From positions 1 through 64,000 of the forward strand of contig NZ_JAAOLY010000011.1 of NCBI RefSeq assembly GCF_011601275.1: 64,000 nucleotides of DNA, given 5' to 3'. A program made the position numbers and the translations under genes. Numbering within the stretch: the stretch's first letter is position 1; each line of letters starts with the position of its first letter. The notes beneath the pieces are model-generated. The model saw nothing but the letters and a program-made list of their open reading frames with translations. It ran no database searches and had not been told where the DNA came from. This document shows, piece after piece, positions 9,833-18,579 of this stretch. The stretch is from Janthinobacterium lividum (GTDB lineage: Bacteria > Pseudomonadota > Gammaproteobacteria > Burkholderiales > Burkholderiaceae_D).

Positions 9833-11353
9833 ATGACCATCCTGCTCTCCACCCTGAACGCCCGCTACACCCACGCCTCGCTGGGATTGCGCTATCTGCT
9901 GGCCAATATGGGTCCGCTGCAAGCGCAGACGCGGCTGCAGGAATTCGTCATCGGCACGAAAACCACGGAACTGGTCGAACGCATCCTCATCAACAAGCCC
10001 CGTATCATCGGTTTTGGCGTGTATATATGGAACGTCGAGGAAACGACCAAACTGGTGGCCATGCTCAAGAGGGTGGCGCCCGAGGTCATCATCGTGCTGG
10101 GCGGGCCGGAAGTGTCGCATGAGGCGGGCGAGCAGGAAATCGTCAAGCTGGCCGACTACCTGATCACGGGCTGGGGCGACGTCACCTTCCCCAAGCTGTG
10201 CGGCGAGATCCTCAACGGACCAAAGCCGCTGATGAAGATCCACGCGGGCGTGCAAGCCCCGCTGGCGGAACTGCAGCTGCCCTACTCCTTGTATACAGAC
10301 GACGATATCCGCCACCGCACGATTTACGTGGAAGCGTCGCGCGGCTGTCCGTTCAAGTGCGAATTCTGCCTGTCGGCGCTGGACAAGACGGCCTGGCCCT
10401 TCGCGCTCGAGAACTTCCTGGCCGAGATGGAATCCCTGCATGCACGCGGCGCGCGCCTGTTCAAGTTCGTCGACCGCACCTTCAACCTGAATATCAAGAC
10501 CAGCTTGAAGATCATGCAGTTCTTTCTGGACAAGATCGAAGCGAACCCGGACGACCCGATCTACGCCCACTTCGAACTGGTGCCTGACCACTTGCCCGAC
10601 GCCTTGAAAGAAGGCATCAGCAAGTTCCCGCCCGGCGCGCTGCAGTTCGAAATCGGCATCCAGAGCTTCAATCCGGACGTGCAATCGCTGGTCAGCCGCA
10701 AGCAGGACAATCAAAAGGCGGCCGACAACATCCGCTGGCTGTGCGAGGAATCGAACGCCCACCTGCACGTGGACTTGATCGCCGGCTTGCCGGGCGAGGA
10801 TGAAGCGAGCTTCGCGGCCGGCTTCAACAAGCTGGTGGCCTTGAAACCGCATGAAATCCAGTTCGGCATCCTGAAGCGCCTGCGCGGCACGCCCATCATC
10901 CGCCATACGGAAAACTATGGCATGGTGTTCGATCCGCATCCGCCCTACACCATCCTGGCCAATAAACAGCTCGATTTCATGAGCATGCAGCGCCTCGTGC
11001 GCTTCGCCCGCTACTGGGACCTGGTCGCCAACTCGGGCCGCTTCGCCAATACGGTGCAATGGATGCTCGGCGATGCGCCATTTGAAAACTTCATGGATTT
11101 TTCGAACTGGCTGTACGCCCACACGGACGCCACCCACCGCATCGCCATGGAGCGCCTGGCCAAGCTGGTGGCGCAATGGCTGCAGACGCGCGGCATGAGC
11201 GCGCTTGAAGCCAATGCCCTGCTGGCCAGCGACTATGCGGGCGGCGCGCAGGCGGCCGCGCACGCCAAGCCAAGCGAAGTGAGTACTAGCAGCGCCAAGG
11301 TGCGCCCGGACGTCGCCCTGCCGCAGCGGCAGGCGCGCCACCTGGCGTCCTGA
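9833..11353 (+). CDS. B12-binding domain radical SAM protein
   Basis: The 506-residue protein begins with a cobalamin-binding-like Rossmann domain (about 1-130: PRIIGFGVYIWNVEETTKLVAMLKR, VIIVLGGPEVSHE) followed by a radical SAM domain with the CxxxCxxC cluster at C172, C176 and C179 (EASRGCPFKCEFC) and a GIQSFNPDVQ segment. A C-terminal DUF4080-like region (from about 370) completes it. Such enzymes reductively cleave S-adenosylmethionine and often do methylations or rearrangements; the substrate here is unknown. It stands alone between the divergent yfa operon and the MCE transporter. The last 30 residues are low-complexity. Confidence 0.88.
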   Translation: MTILLSTLNARYTHASLGLRYLLANMGPLQAQTRLQEFVIGTKTTELVERILINKPRIIGFGVYIWNVEETTKLVAMLKRVAPEVIIVLGGPEVSHEAGEQEIVKLADYLITGWGDVTFPKLCGEILNGPKPLMKIHAGVQAPLAELQLPYSLYTDDDIRHRTIYVEASRGCPFKCEFCLSALDKTAWPFALENFLAEMESLHARGARLFKFVDRTFNLNIKTSLKIMQFFLDKIEANPDDPIYAHFELVPDHLPDALKEGISKFPPGALQFEIGIQSFNPDVQSLVSRKQDNQKAADNIRWLCEESNAHLHVDLIAGLPGEDEASFAAGFNKLVALKPHEIQFGILKRLRGTPIIRHTENYGMVFDPHPPYTILANKQLDFMSMQRLVRFARYWDLVANSGRFANTVQWMLGDAPFENFMDFSNWLYAHTDATHRIAMERLAKLVAQWLQTRGMSALEANALLASDYAGGAQAAAHAKPSEVSTSSAKVRPDVALPQRQARHLAS

Positions 11354-11410
11354 GGGGCCGGCGATTGAACAGCGGTGGCGGTCTGCGCCATTCTCCCTTA
11401 AACTGGCACG

Positions 11411-12544
11411 ATGCCGACTGTACAATCGCCGAAACTGACCCTCTCCCAGACCAGCTCCCAACAGGGAGCCCTTGTCACTGCCAGCGGCACCTGGCAGGTG
11501 CACGCGCTGGCGCATGACAATGCCATCAAGGCCATCGACGCCCAGCTCAAGCCCTTGCAGGGCGACACGAAAGCGCAATGGGACCTGTCGGCCATCGACA
11601 GCATGGACCATATCGGCGCCCAGCTGTTCTGGAATGCCTGGGGCAAGCAACGCCCCGCGCAGCTGACCCTGGCGCCGTCGCAGGAAGAGTTTTTCCGGCG
11701 CATCGAAGAAACGGGACCGTTGACAACGCCGCCTTCGCGCGCCAACCGCCTCACGCCCGTGATGAAACTGGGCATGGCCATCCTGCTGTTTTTCGAACAT
11801 TTGAAGGGTTTTATCGCCCTCGTGGGCCAGGTGACGCAGGATATCGGCCGCTTCGCGCGCCATCCCATGCGCGGACCATGGCGTGAAATCTCCGCCAACA
11901 TCTTCCATGCGGGCTTCCAGGCGCTGGGCATCACGGCCCTCGTGGGCTTTCTGATCGGCGTCGTGCTGTCTTATTTGTCCGCGCAGCAACTGCGCGCCTT
12001 TGGCGGCGACATTTACCTGGTCAACCTGCTGGGCATGAGCGTCATCCGCGAACTGGGGCCGCTCCTGGCCGCCATTCTCGTGGCCGGGCGTTCGGGTTCG
12101 TCCATCACGGCGCAGCTGGGCGTCATGCGCGTCACGGAAGAGCTCGACGCCATGCTGGTGATGGGTATTTCACACGGTTTCCGCCTGATCATGCCGAAAG
12201 TGCTGGCCCTGGCCATTTCCATGCCCCTGCTCGTCATCTGGACGGATACGGCCGCGCTGATCGGCGGCATGGTGGCGGCCAAGGTGGAATTGAACCTGTC
12301 GGCCCGCTACTTCATCCAGAAGCTGCCGGACGCCGTGCCGCTGGCCAACTACATGATCGGCCTGGGCAAGGGCATGATTTTCGGCATGCTGATCGCCCTT
12401 GTCTCGTGCCACTTCGGCCTGCGCATCAAGGCCAACACGGAAAGCCTGGGGCGCGGCACCACCACCGCCGTCGTCACGGCCATCACCGTCGTGATCCTGG
12501 CCGACGCCGTGTTTGCCATCGTCTTCAATGGAGTGGGCTACTGA
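11411..12544 (+). CDS. MlaE-family lipid ABC transporter permease with N-terminal STAS-like domain
   Basis: The 377-residue protein has an N-terminal region of about 100 residues (DLSAIDSMDHIGAQLFWNAWG) resembling a STAS/MlaB-like domain, fused to a MlaE permease from about 120 onward with five or six membrane segments and the family signature ELGPLLAAILVAGRSGSSITAQLGVMRVTEELDA. It should move phospholipids or another lipid between inner and outer membranes with the ATPase and MCE protein encoded directly downstream. The stop overlaps the next start as TGATG. In E. coli the STAS role is a separate protein, MlaB; here it appears fused. Confidence 0.9.
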   Translation: MPTVQSPKLTLSQTSSQQGALVTASGTWQVHALAHDNAIKAIDAQLKPLQGDTKAQWDLSAIDSMDHIGAQLFWNAWGKQRPAQLTLAPSQEEFFRRIEETGPLTTPPSRANRLTPVMKLGMAILLFFEHLKGFIALVGQVTQDIGRFARHPMRGPWREISANIFHAGFQALGITALVGFLIGVVLSYLSAQQLRAFGGDIYLVNLLGMSVIRELGPLLAAILVAGRSGSSITAQLGVMRVTEELDAMLVMGISHGFRLIMPKVLALAISMPLLVIWTDTAALIGGMVAAKVELNLSARYFIQKLPDAVPLANYMIGLGKGMIFGMLIALVSCHFGLRIKANTESLGRGTTTAVVTAITVVILADAVFAIVFNGVGY

Positions 12545-13443
12545 TGGCGGACGACACCGATATCGCTTGCGGCACTGGCAACGAGGGCCAGTTCAACCTG
12601 CACGGCAGCGCGCCAGTAGTGGAAATCACCAATCTGTGGACCAAGTTCGGCCGCACCGTCGTGCACCAGGACTTGAACCTGGAAATCGAACGGGGCGAGA
12701 TCCTGTCCATCGTGGGCGGTTCCGGCACGGGCAAGACGGTGCTGCTGCGCCAGATGCTGGGCCTGGAACATCCGGCGCGCGGCTGCGTCAAAGTCTTTGG
12801 CGAAGATATCAACCGGGCAAGTTCCGACCAGCTGCAGCAATTGCGCAACCACTGGGGCATGCTGTTCCAGCAAGGCGCCCTGTATTCGGCCCTGACCGTG
12901 TTCGACAATGTGGCCCAGCCGATGCGCGAATTGCGCGTGCTGCCAGAAGCGCTGGTGCACGACGCGGTACTATTGAAGATGAACATGGTGGGCCTGGGTC
13001 CCGAACATGCGCTGAAAATGCCGTCAGACTTGTCGGGCGGCATGATCAAGCGCGTGGCCCTGGCCCGCGCCTTGGCGCTGGAGCCGAAGCTGCTGTTCCT
13101 CGACGAACCGACGGCGGGCCTGGACCCGGACCTGTCGGAAAGTTTTGTCGCCCTGATCCAGTCGCTGCACCGCGAGCTGGGCTTGACGGTGGTGATGGTC
13201 ACGCATGACCTCGACACTTTGTTCGCCCTGTCCACGCGCATCGCCGTGCTGGCGGAAAAACACGTGATCGCCATCGGCCCCACGCGCGAGGTGATCGAAG
13301 TCGACCACCCGTTCATCAAGCAATTTTTCCTCGGCGACCGCGGCAAGCGCGCGCTGGCCGTCCTCGATGAGAAACAGGCGGCGGCGGGCAAGGCGGCACA
13401 GCCAGGCGACGACGCCGGCACAGACAAGAAAGCGGAGAAGTAA
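12544..13443 (+). CDS. MlaF-like ABC transporter ATP-binding protein
   Basis: The 299-residue ATPase contains Walker A GGSGTGKT, the signature LSGGMIKRVALARALALEP, Walker B LLFLDEP and an H-loop (VTHD). The unusual GGM after LSG is typical of MlaF-type ATPases. It powers the MCE lipid transporter encoded by its flanking genes. The start is the ATG at 12544, which shares a base with the upstream stop; the open frame extends further upstream only inside the permease gene. An alanine-rich, charged C-terminal tail (from about 275) is probably disordered. Confidence 0.92.
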   Translation: MADDTDIACGTGNEGQFNLHGSAPVVEITNLWTKFGRTVVHQDLNLEIERGEILSIVGGSGTGKTVLLRQMLGLEHPARGCVKVFGEDINRASSDQLQQLRNHWGMLFQQGALYSALTVFDNVAQPMRELRVLPEALVHDAVLLKMNMVGLGPEHALKMPSDLSGGMIKRVALARALALEPKLLFLDEPTAGLDPDLSESFVALIQSLHRELGLTVVMVTHDLDTLFALSTRIAVLAEKHVIAIGPTREVIEVDHPFIKQFFLGDRGKRALAVLDEKQAAAGKAAQPGDDAGTDKKAEK

Positions 13444-14402
13444 TGGAAAACAGATCACATGCCCTGATGACGGGATTTTTTACACTCACCCTGCTGGTGG
13501 CCGCCATCCTGTTCGGCGTCTGGTTCAACCGCGACCGCGTGGAACGGGTGCCGTATTTGCTCGCCACCACCCTGTCGGTGCCGGGCCTGAACCCGCAGGC
13601 GACCGTGCGCTACCGGGGCCTGGAAGTGGGCAAGGTCGACGCCATCGACTTCGACACGCAAAAGGCGGGGCAAATCCTCGTGCACATCAGCGTGGCGCCC
13701 GATACCCCCGTCACCCACACCACCTTTGCCACTTTAGGCTACCAGGGCGTGACGGGCATCGCCTACATCCAGCTCGACGACGAGCATGTCGGCTCCAAAC
13801 TGCTGGGCACCAGCAAGGACAGGCCCTCGCTGATCCCCCTGCGCGCGGGCTTGCTCGACCAGCTGGAAAAACGGGGCAAGCGCATTCTCGACCAGGCCGA
13901 GCAGATTACCAACAAGGTCAACAATCTGCTCAGCCCCGACAATCAGGCGGCCATGCTGGGTGCCTTCAGTGAAGTGGGCAAGGCTGCCAAGGCCTTTGGC
14001 GCCATTCCGCAGCAACTGGAACCCACCCTGACGCAATTGCCGCAACTGACGGAACAGACGCGGCAAACCCTGACGGCCGTCAGCACGGCCAGCAAGAACG
14101 TGTCGGACCTGACGGCCACGTGGAAAAAGCTGGGCAACGACATTCAGGCGCCAGGCGGCGTGCTCGACAAGGTCAATGGCACGGTCGACCGGGTCGGCAG
14201 CTCGGTGGAAACGGTGGCCAATGGCGTGTCGCTGGAAGTCTTGCCACAGGTAATCGAGCTGAGCGGCGAAGCGCGTTCCTCGATGCGCGCCCTGAAAACC
14301 ACCATGAGCACGCTCAATGAACAGCCGCAGAGCATCTTGTTCGGCGCCCCAGACATCCCGCCCGGTCCGGGCGAGCCCGGTTTTTCGGCACCGGGCAAAT
14401 AA
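13443..14402 (+). CDS. MCE-domain (MlaD/PqiB-like) substrate-binding protein
   Basis: The 319-residue protein has one N-terminal membrane anchor (about 9-28) and an MCE domain (about 37-115: VPGLNPQATVRYRGLEVGKVDAIDF, GYQGVTGIAYIQL), then a long helical stretch and a proline-rich tail (GAPDIPPGPGEPG). MCE proteins form hexameric rings or tubes that carry lipids across the periplasm. It overlaps the ATPase stop (TAATG) and is followed 12 bases later by the auxiliary lipoprotein, so the transporter should be made from one transcript. Confidence 0.92.
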   Translation: MENRSHALMTGFFTLTLLVAAILFGVWFNRDRVERVPYLLATTLSVPGLNPQATVRYRGLEVGKVDAIDFDTQKAGQILVHISVAPDTPVTHTTFATLGYQGVTGIAYIQLDDEHVGSKLLGTSKDRPSLIPLRAGLLDQLEKRGKRILDQAEQITNKVNNLLSPDNQAAMLGAFSEVGKAAKAFGAIPQQLEPTLTQLPQLTEQTRQTLTAVSTASKNVSDLTATWKKLGNDIQAPGGVLDKVNGTVDRVGSSVETVANGVSLEVLPQVIELSGEARSSMRALKTTMSTLNEQPQSILFGAPDIPPGPGEPGFSAPGK

Positions 14403-14414
14403 GGAGAATACCGC

Positions 14415-15026
14415 ATGCCTATTCCACGCAATCTCAGCGCACTCATCCTGGCCGCCGCATTCCTGCTGGGCGGCTGCGCCAGCCGCGGCCCCGTCCCCAC
14501 TTTCTATGATTTCGGCCCGGCCGCGCCGCTGGCGGCGGCAACAGCTGCGCCAGCCGTGCCCGTGCTGGTGATCGCCGACGCCAACGGTCCATCCTGGCTC
14601 GACAGCCAGCGCATGTATTACCGGCTGCTGTACGCCGATGCGCAGCAATCGCGGCCGTATGCCTACAACCGCTGGAACACGCCGCCGCTCCAACTGCTGA
14701 GCCAGCGCCTGAAAACCCGCGTGGCGCAAAGCGGCGTGAAAGTGCTGTCGACCACGGACGCGGCCGCCGGCATGCCCCTGCTGCGCATCGATGTCGATGA
14801 TTTTTCGCAAAACTTCGATACGCAGACGCACAGCAGCGGCCACGTGTCGCTGCGCGCCTCGCTGTTTCGCGGCCACCGCCTGATCGACCAGAAAACCTTC
14901 AGCCGCAGCGGACCGGCCGGCAGCGCCGATGCGCAAGGCGGCGCGCAAGCGCTGGCGGCGGCTTCGGACGCCATCGCCGCCGACCTGCTCACCTGGCTGG
15001 GCACGCTGAATATCACGAAAGAATGA
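14415..15026 (+). CDS. ABC-type transport auxiliary lipoprotein (PqiC/YmbA-like)
   Basis: The 203-residue protein has a lipoprotein signal with lipobox LLGGC (cysteine near residue 22), followed by a domain of the ABC_trans_aux family: YDFGP near the N-terminus, then RMYYRLLYADAQQSRPYAYNRWNTPP, which is characteristic. It is expected to sit at the outer membrane and receive lipid from the MCE protein encoded upstream. An AAGGAGAA ribosome binding site precedes it. Its stop overlaps the VanZ-like gene by ATGA. Confidence 0.9.
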   Translation: MPIPRNLSALILAAAFLLGGCASRGPVPTFYDFGPAAPLAAATAAPAVPVLVIADANGPSWLDSQRMYYRLLYADAQQSRPYAYNRWNTPPLQLLSQRLKTRVAQSGVKVLSTTDAAAGMPLLRIDVDDFSQNFDTQTHSSGHVSLRASLFRGHRLIDQKTFSRSGPAGSADAQGGAQALAAASDAIAADLLTWLGTLNITKE

Positions 15027-16210
15027 CCGACCCCGCATCCCCAGCCAGCCCGGCGGCGCCGCTGCCGCCGGTCCGTTCCTCGCCCGTATCGCGCGCGACC
15101 CTGCTCGCCTACGTCTTCCTGATCGTGTACGCCAGCTGGTTCCCGTTCACGGGCTGGCACAGCAATGGCCTGTCGCCGCTGACGTTCCTGGAAAACACGC
15201 GCATGCCCCGTTACTGGACGGGCTTTGACGTGGGCATCAACGTCGTCGGCTACATCCCGCTGGGCGCGCTGATCGTGTATTCGCTGTTTCCACGCATCAC
15301 GGGTTTCTTCGCCGTTATCGTCGCCAGCCTGTGCGGCATGTTCATTTCCGGCAGCATGGAAGCCGTGCAAACCTATCTACCCAGCCGCGTATCGTCGAAT
15401 CTGGACTTTTATACGAATGCGGCCGGATGCTTTATCGGTTCCATCATCGGCGCCTTGACGGCGCGCAAGCTGCTCGACCATAGCCATTTGTACCGCTTGC
15501 GCCAGCGCTGGTTTGCCCAGCACGCCAGCCAGGGCCTGGTGCTGGTGGCCTTGTGGCCGCTGGCGCAAATCTATCCGCAAGGCTATCTGTTCGGCCTGGG
15601 CCAGTTGCTGCCCATCCTGTCGGACTGGCTGTCGCAGCTGGCCGGCGTCGACATCGACCTGGCCACGTATCTGCGTCCCGACGTGGTCTTGACGGTCGAG
15701 CAATATTGGCTTTCGGAAACCATCATCACGGCTTGCGGCATGACGGGCGCCGTGCTCACCTTGCTGTGCCTGCTACGCCGCGCCGCGCCGCGCACGATAT
15801 TAATGCTGATCCTGATCGCCGCCGCCTTGACCGTGCGTTCGATGGCCAGCGCGCTGCTGTTTTCCCCGGAAAACGCCTTCGTCTGGATCACGCCGGGCGC
15901 CCAGGGCGGCTTTTTGATCGGCCTGATCATGCTGGGCGGCCTGGCGTTCGCGCCGCACGTGGCGCAGCGCCGCATCGCGGCCGCCACCTTGCTGCTGAGC
16001 TTGGTGATGGTGAATACGACGCCGATCAACCCATACTTCATGTCAACCTTGCAAGGCTGGGTACAAGGCAAGTTCCTCAATTTTAATGGCGCGGCGCAAT
16101 TCCTCGCCTTGCTGTGGCCCTTCATGGCCCTGTGGTTCCTGTGCCTGCCCTCGCACCGCCTGAACCGGCAGGAAGATGTGCAGCGCCAGCGTCGCGAAGA
16201 CCACCCATAA
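15023..16210 (+). CDS. VanZ-like integral membrane protein
   Basis: The 395-residue polytopic protein has about nine membrane segments. The first half shows the VanZ pattern: a Trp-rich first helix (YVFLIVYASWFPFTGW), GINVVGYIPLGALI, SMEAVQTYLPSRVSSNLDFYTNAAG. VanZ homologues in glycopeptide resistance lower teicoplanin susceptibility, but most VanZ-like proteins have unknown roles. It starts four bases inside the auxiliary lipoprotein gene (ATGA), so it is probably co-translated with the lipid transporter and may act at the envelope. Confidence 0.85.
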   Translation: MTDPASPASPAAPLPPVRSSPVSRATLLAYVFLIVYASWFPFTGWHSNGLSPLTFLENTRMPRYWTGFDVGINVVGYIPLGALIVYSLFPRITGFFAVIVASLCGMFISGSMEAVQTYLPSRVSSNLDFYTNAAGCFIGSIIGALTARKLLDHSHLYRLRQRWFAQHASQGLVLVALWPLAQIYPQGYLFGLGQLLPILSDWLSQLAGVDIDLATYLRPDVVLTVEQYWLSETIITACGMTGAVLTLLCLLRRAAPRTILMLILIAAALTVRSMASALLFSPENAFVWITPGAQGGFLIGLIMLGGLAFAPHVAQRRIAAATLLLSLVMVNTTPINPYFMSTLQGWVQGKFLNFNGAAQFLALLWPFMALWFLCLPSHRLNRQEDVQRQRREDHP

Positions 16211-16249
16211 GCGTTATCATGACGCATTGATGATCAGCAGGAGCATAGT

Positions 16250-16567
16250 ATGAGCGACGCACCGTATTTTGAACGCCACGTTTTTTTCTGCATGAACAAA
16301 CGTGAAGACGGCCGCAACAGTTGCGGCGACCATGGCGCGGAAGCGGCGCAAAAGCATTGCAAGCGCCGCATCAAGGAACTCGACATGAATGGCGCGGGCA
16401 AGATCCGCATCAACCAGGCCGGCTGCATGGACCGCTGCGAAGAAGGCCCGCTGCTGGTGATCTATCCGGAAGCGACCTGGTACACCTATGTCGACACCAG
16501 CGATATCGATGAAATCATCGATACGCACCTGGTGGGCGGCAAAATCGTCGAACGCCTCAAGATTTAA
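16250..16567 (+). CDS. Thioredoxin-like [2Fe-2S] ferredoxin
   Basis: The 105-residue protein matches the thioredoxin-fold [2Fe-2S] ferredoxin family: C14, C25, C59 and C63 (C-x10-C-x33-C-x3-C, with GCMDRCEEGP at the second pair) are the expected cluster ligands; C37 is additional. It should be a cytoplasmic electron carrier; the partner is not evident from the locus. A CAGGAG ribosome binding site precedes the ATG. A close alpha/beta hydrolase gene follows after 26 bases. Confidence 0.9.
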   Translation: MSDAPYFERHVFFCMNKREDGRNSCGDHGAEAAQKHCKRRIKELDMNGAGKIRINQAGCMDRCEEGPLLVIYPEATWYTYVDTSDIDEIIDTHLVGGKIVERLKI

Positions 16568-16593
16568 TGCCAATTTAAGAGATACCCACCAGT

Positions 16594-17256
16594 ATGAGCC
16601 TCATGAACAGAAACTCGGAAAAATTTACCCTCGCCGGCCAGGCAGGCAGCATGGAAGGCTTGCTCGATTTCCCAGCAGACACTCCGCGCGGCATCGCCCT
16701 CGTTGCCCATCCGCACCCCTTGTACGGCGGCACGATGGACAACAAGGTCACGCAAACCCTGGCGCGCGCGTTTGTCGCCCTCGGTTACGTGGTGGCGCGC
16801 ATCAATTTCCGCGGCGTCGGTGCTTCCGAAGGCGTACACGACCATGGCGTGGGCGAGACGGACGACATGCAGTTGCTGTATGAACACATGCGTGGCCTGT
16901 ACCCGGGCTTGCCCGTGGCCTTGTCCGGTTTCTCGTTCGGCACCTTCGTGCAATCGAAACTGCAGGAACGCCTGGCCGCCGCCGGCACGCCCGTCGAGCG
17001 CCTGGCGCTGATCGGCAGCGCGGCCGGCAAGTGGGCCATGGCCGATATTCCCGCCGACACCATCTTGATCCACGGCGAACTGGACGACACAATCCCCCTG
17101 TCCGCCGTCTTCGACTGGGCCCGTCCACAAGACATTCCCGTGATCGTGATCCCCGGCGCCGACCACTTTTTCCACCGCAAGCTCAATCACATCAAGAACC
17201 TCGTGATTGCCCTGTGGCATGGTGACAAACCCGCAATCGCAGCAGATGATCATTGA
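16594..17256 (+). CDS. Alpha/beta hydrolase
   Basis: The 220-residue protein shows a serine-hydrolase fold: VAHPHPLYGGTMDNKV with the oxyanion-hole region, INFRGVGASEG, the nucleophile elbow GFSFG (about 110-114), a late Asp (HGELDDTIP) and a His (GADHFFH). The family (CocE/dienelactone-like small hydrolases) is widespread and the substrate is unknown. ATG at 16594 is used; a second ATG three codons later is equally possible. It probably shares a transcript with the ferredoxin gene. Confidence 0.85.
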   Translation: MSLMNRNSEKFTLAGQAGSMEGLLDFPADTPRGIALVAHPHPLYGGTMDNKVTQTLARAFVALGYVVARINFRGVGASEGVHDHGVGETDDMQLLYEHMRGLYPGLPVALSGFSFGTFVQSKLQERLAAAGTPVERLALIGSAAGKWAMADIPADTILIHGELDDTIPLSAVFDWARPQDIPVIVIPGADHFFHRKLNHIKNLVIALWHGDKPAIAADDH

Positions 17257-17261
17257 AGTGT

Positions 17262-17290
17262 GGGCTTACTAGCGCCTCCACGGCTATAAT
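17262..17290 (+). promoter_or_regulatory. Putative promoter of the DD-carboxypeptidase gene
   Basis: A perfect TATAAT -10 box lies at 17285-17290, 82 bases before the dac start. The -35 position at 17-bp spacing reads GGGCTT and is poor, so either an activator assists or the promoter depends mainly on its -10. Confidence 0.4.
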
Positions 17291-17371
17291 TGATCCGTTT
17301 TTTCCACGCGGCCATGCAAGCAGCAACAGCATGGCCCTCAGCCTTCATCTTTTTCTCGCAGACCAGCCTCC

Positions 17372-18517
17372 ATGAAAAAACTTTTAGCGGCACTGGCCTC
17401 CAGTGTATTTTTCTTTTCCGCCGCCTACGCCCAGAGCGTTCCAGCCCCGACCATCGCCGCCAAGTCCTGGCTGTTGCTTGACGCCACCAGTGGCCAGATC
17501 ATTGCTTCGCAAGATCCGGACGCCCGCATCGAGCCGGCATCGTTGACCAAGATCATGACGGCTTACCTGACGTTTGCCGCCATCCGCGAAAAGAAACTGG
17601 CGCTGGACCAAAAAGTAAACGTGTCCGTGCGCGCATGGAAAGTCGATTCGAGCAGCTCGAAGATGTTCATCGACCCGGCCACCCCCGTCTCGATCGACGA
17701 CTTGCTGCACGGCCTGATGATTCAATCGGGTAACGACGCCGCCGTGGCGCTAGCGGAAGCCGTTGCCGGCGATGAAGGCACGTTTGTCGTGCTGATGAAC
17801 CGCGAAGCCCAGCGCATGGGTCTGAAAAACACGCGTTTTGCCAATCCACATGGCTTGCCTAGCCCCGATAACTATTCCACGGCGCAAGACTTGTCCGTGC
17901 TGGCCAAGCGCGTGATCGCCGATTACCCGGAATTCTACAAAATCGATTCCATCAAAAGCTTTACGTACAACAAGATCACCCAGCCTAACCGCAACCGCCT
18001 GCTGTGGCTGGACCCAACCGTCGATGGCATGAAGACGGGCCACACGGAAGCGGCCGGCTATTGCATGATCGCATCGGCCCGCCGTCCAGGCGGCACGGGC
18101 GAGCGCCGTTTGATCTCCGTGGTGCTGGGCACCTCGTCGGACCAGGCCCGTACGCAGGAAAGCCAGAAGCTGCTGAACTGGGGCTTCCAGAACTTCGATA
18201 CGGTCAAGCTGTACTCGAAAGGCCAGGCCGTGGCCACGCCGGAAGTGTGGAAGGGTTCGAAAAGCACCGTGAAAATCGGTTTCGCCCGCGATGTGCTCGT
18301 CACCGTACCAAAAGGCACGGCTGCCAAGATGAAACCTGTGCTGGAACGCAAGGACCCGCTGGTCGCGCCACTGGCTGAAAACGCCCCTGTCGGCAAGCTG
18401 AAAATGATGGTCGACGACAAGGTCCTGCTGGAACTGCCGGTCGTCGCGCTGGAAACCATCAACCAGGCAACGATCTTCGGCCGCGCCTGGGATTCGATGC
18501 GCCTGTGGATGAAATAA
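17372..18517 (+). CDS. dacC: D-alanyl-D-alanine carboxypeptidase (PBP5/6 family)
   Basis: The 381-residue protein has a signal peptide (1-20, cleavage after AYA), then the penicillin-binding motifs in order: SLTK at 57-60, SGN at 119-121 and KTG at 221-223. A C-terminal beta domain and an amphipathic terminal helix (ATIFGRAWDSMRLWMK) match the membrane-anchoring end of PBP5/6. It trims the terminal D-Ala from peptidoglycan pentapeptides in the periplasm. Whether it equals DacA or DacC of E. coli cannot be decided here. A strong bidirectional terminator follows. Confidence 0.93.
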   Translation: MKKLLAALASSVFFFSAAYAQSVPAPTIAAKSWLLLDATSGQIIASQDPDARIEPASLTKIMTAYLTFAAIREKKLALDQKVNVSVRAWKVDSSSSKMFIDPATPVSIDDLLHGLMIQSGNDAAVALAEAVAGDEGTFVVLMNREAQRMGLKNTRFANPHGLPSPDNYSTAQDLSVLAKRVIADYPEFYKIDSIKSFTYNKITQPNRNRLLWLDPTVDGMKTGHTEAAGYCMIASARRPGGTGERRLISVVLGTSSDQARTQESQKLLNWGFQNFDTVKLYSKGQAVATPEVWKGSKSTVKIGFARDVLVTVPKGTAAKMKPVLERKDPLVAPLAENAPVGKLKMMVDDKVLLELPVVALETINQATIFGRAWDSMRLWMK

Positions 18518-18534
18518 GTTTTTAACGTTCCCAT

Positions 18535-18570
18535 AAAAAATGCCCGCAGATGCTGCGGGCATTTTTTTCG
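18535..18570. terminator. Bidirectional intrinsic terminator
   Basis: A 9-bp perfect stem (18541-18549 TGCCCGCAG with 18553-18561 CTGCGGGCA) and a three-base loop are flanked by six A on the left and seven T on the right. It can end transcription of both the DD-carboxypeptidase gene (plus) and the convergent dehydrogenase operon (minus). Confidence 0.92.
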
Positions 18571-18579
18571 TCCGTCACA

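Noticed and set aside
9821..11989. A 722-codon minus-strand open frame opposite the radical SAM and permease genes
   Set aside because: It is antisense to two recognised genes and has the His/Arg-rich composition of a shadow frame.
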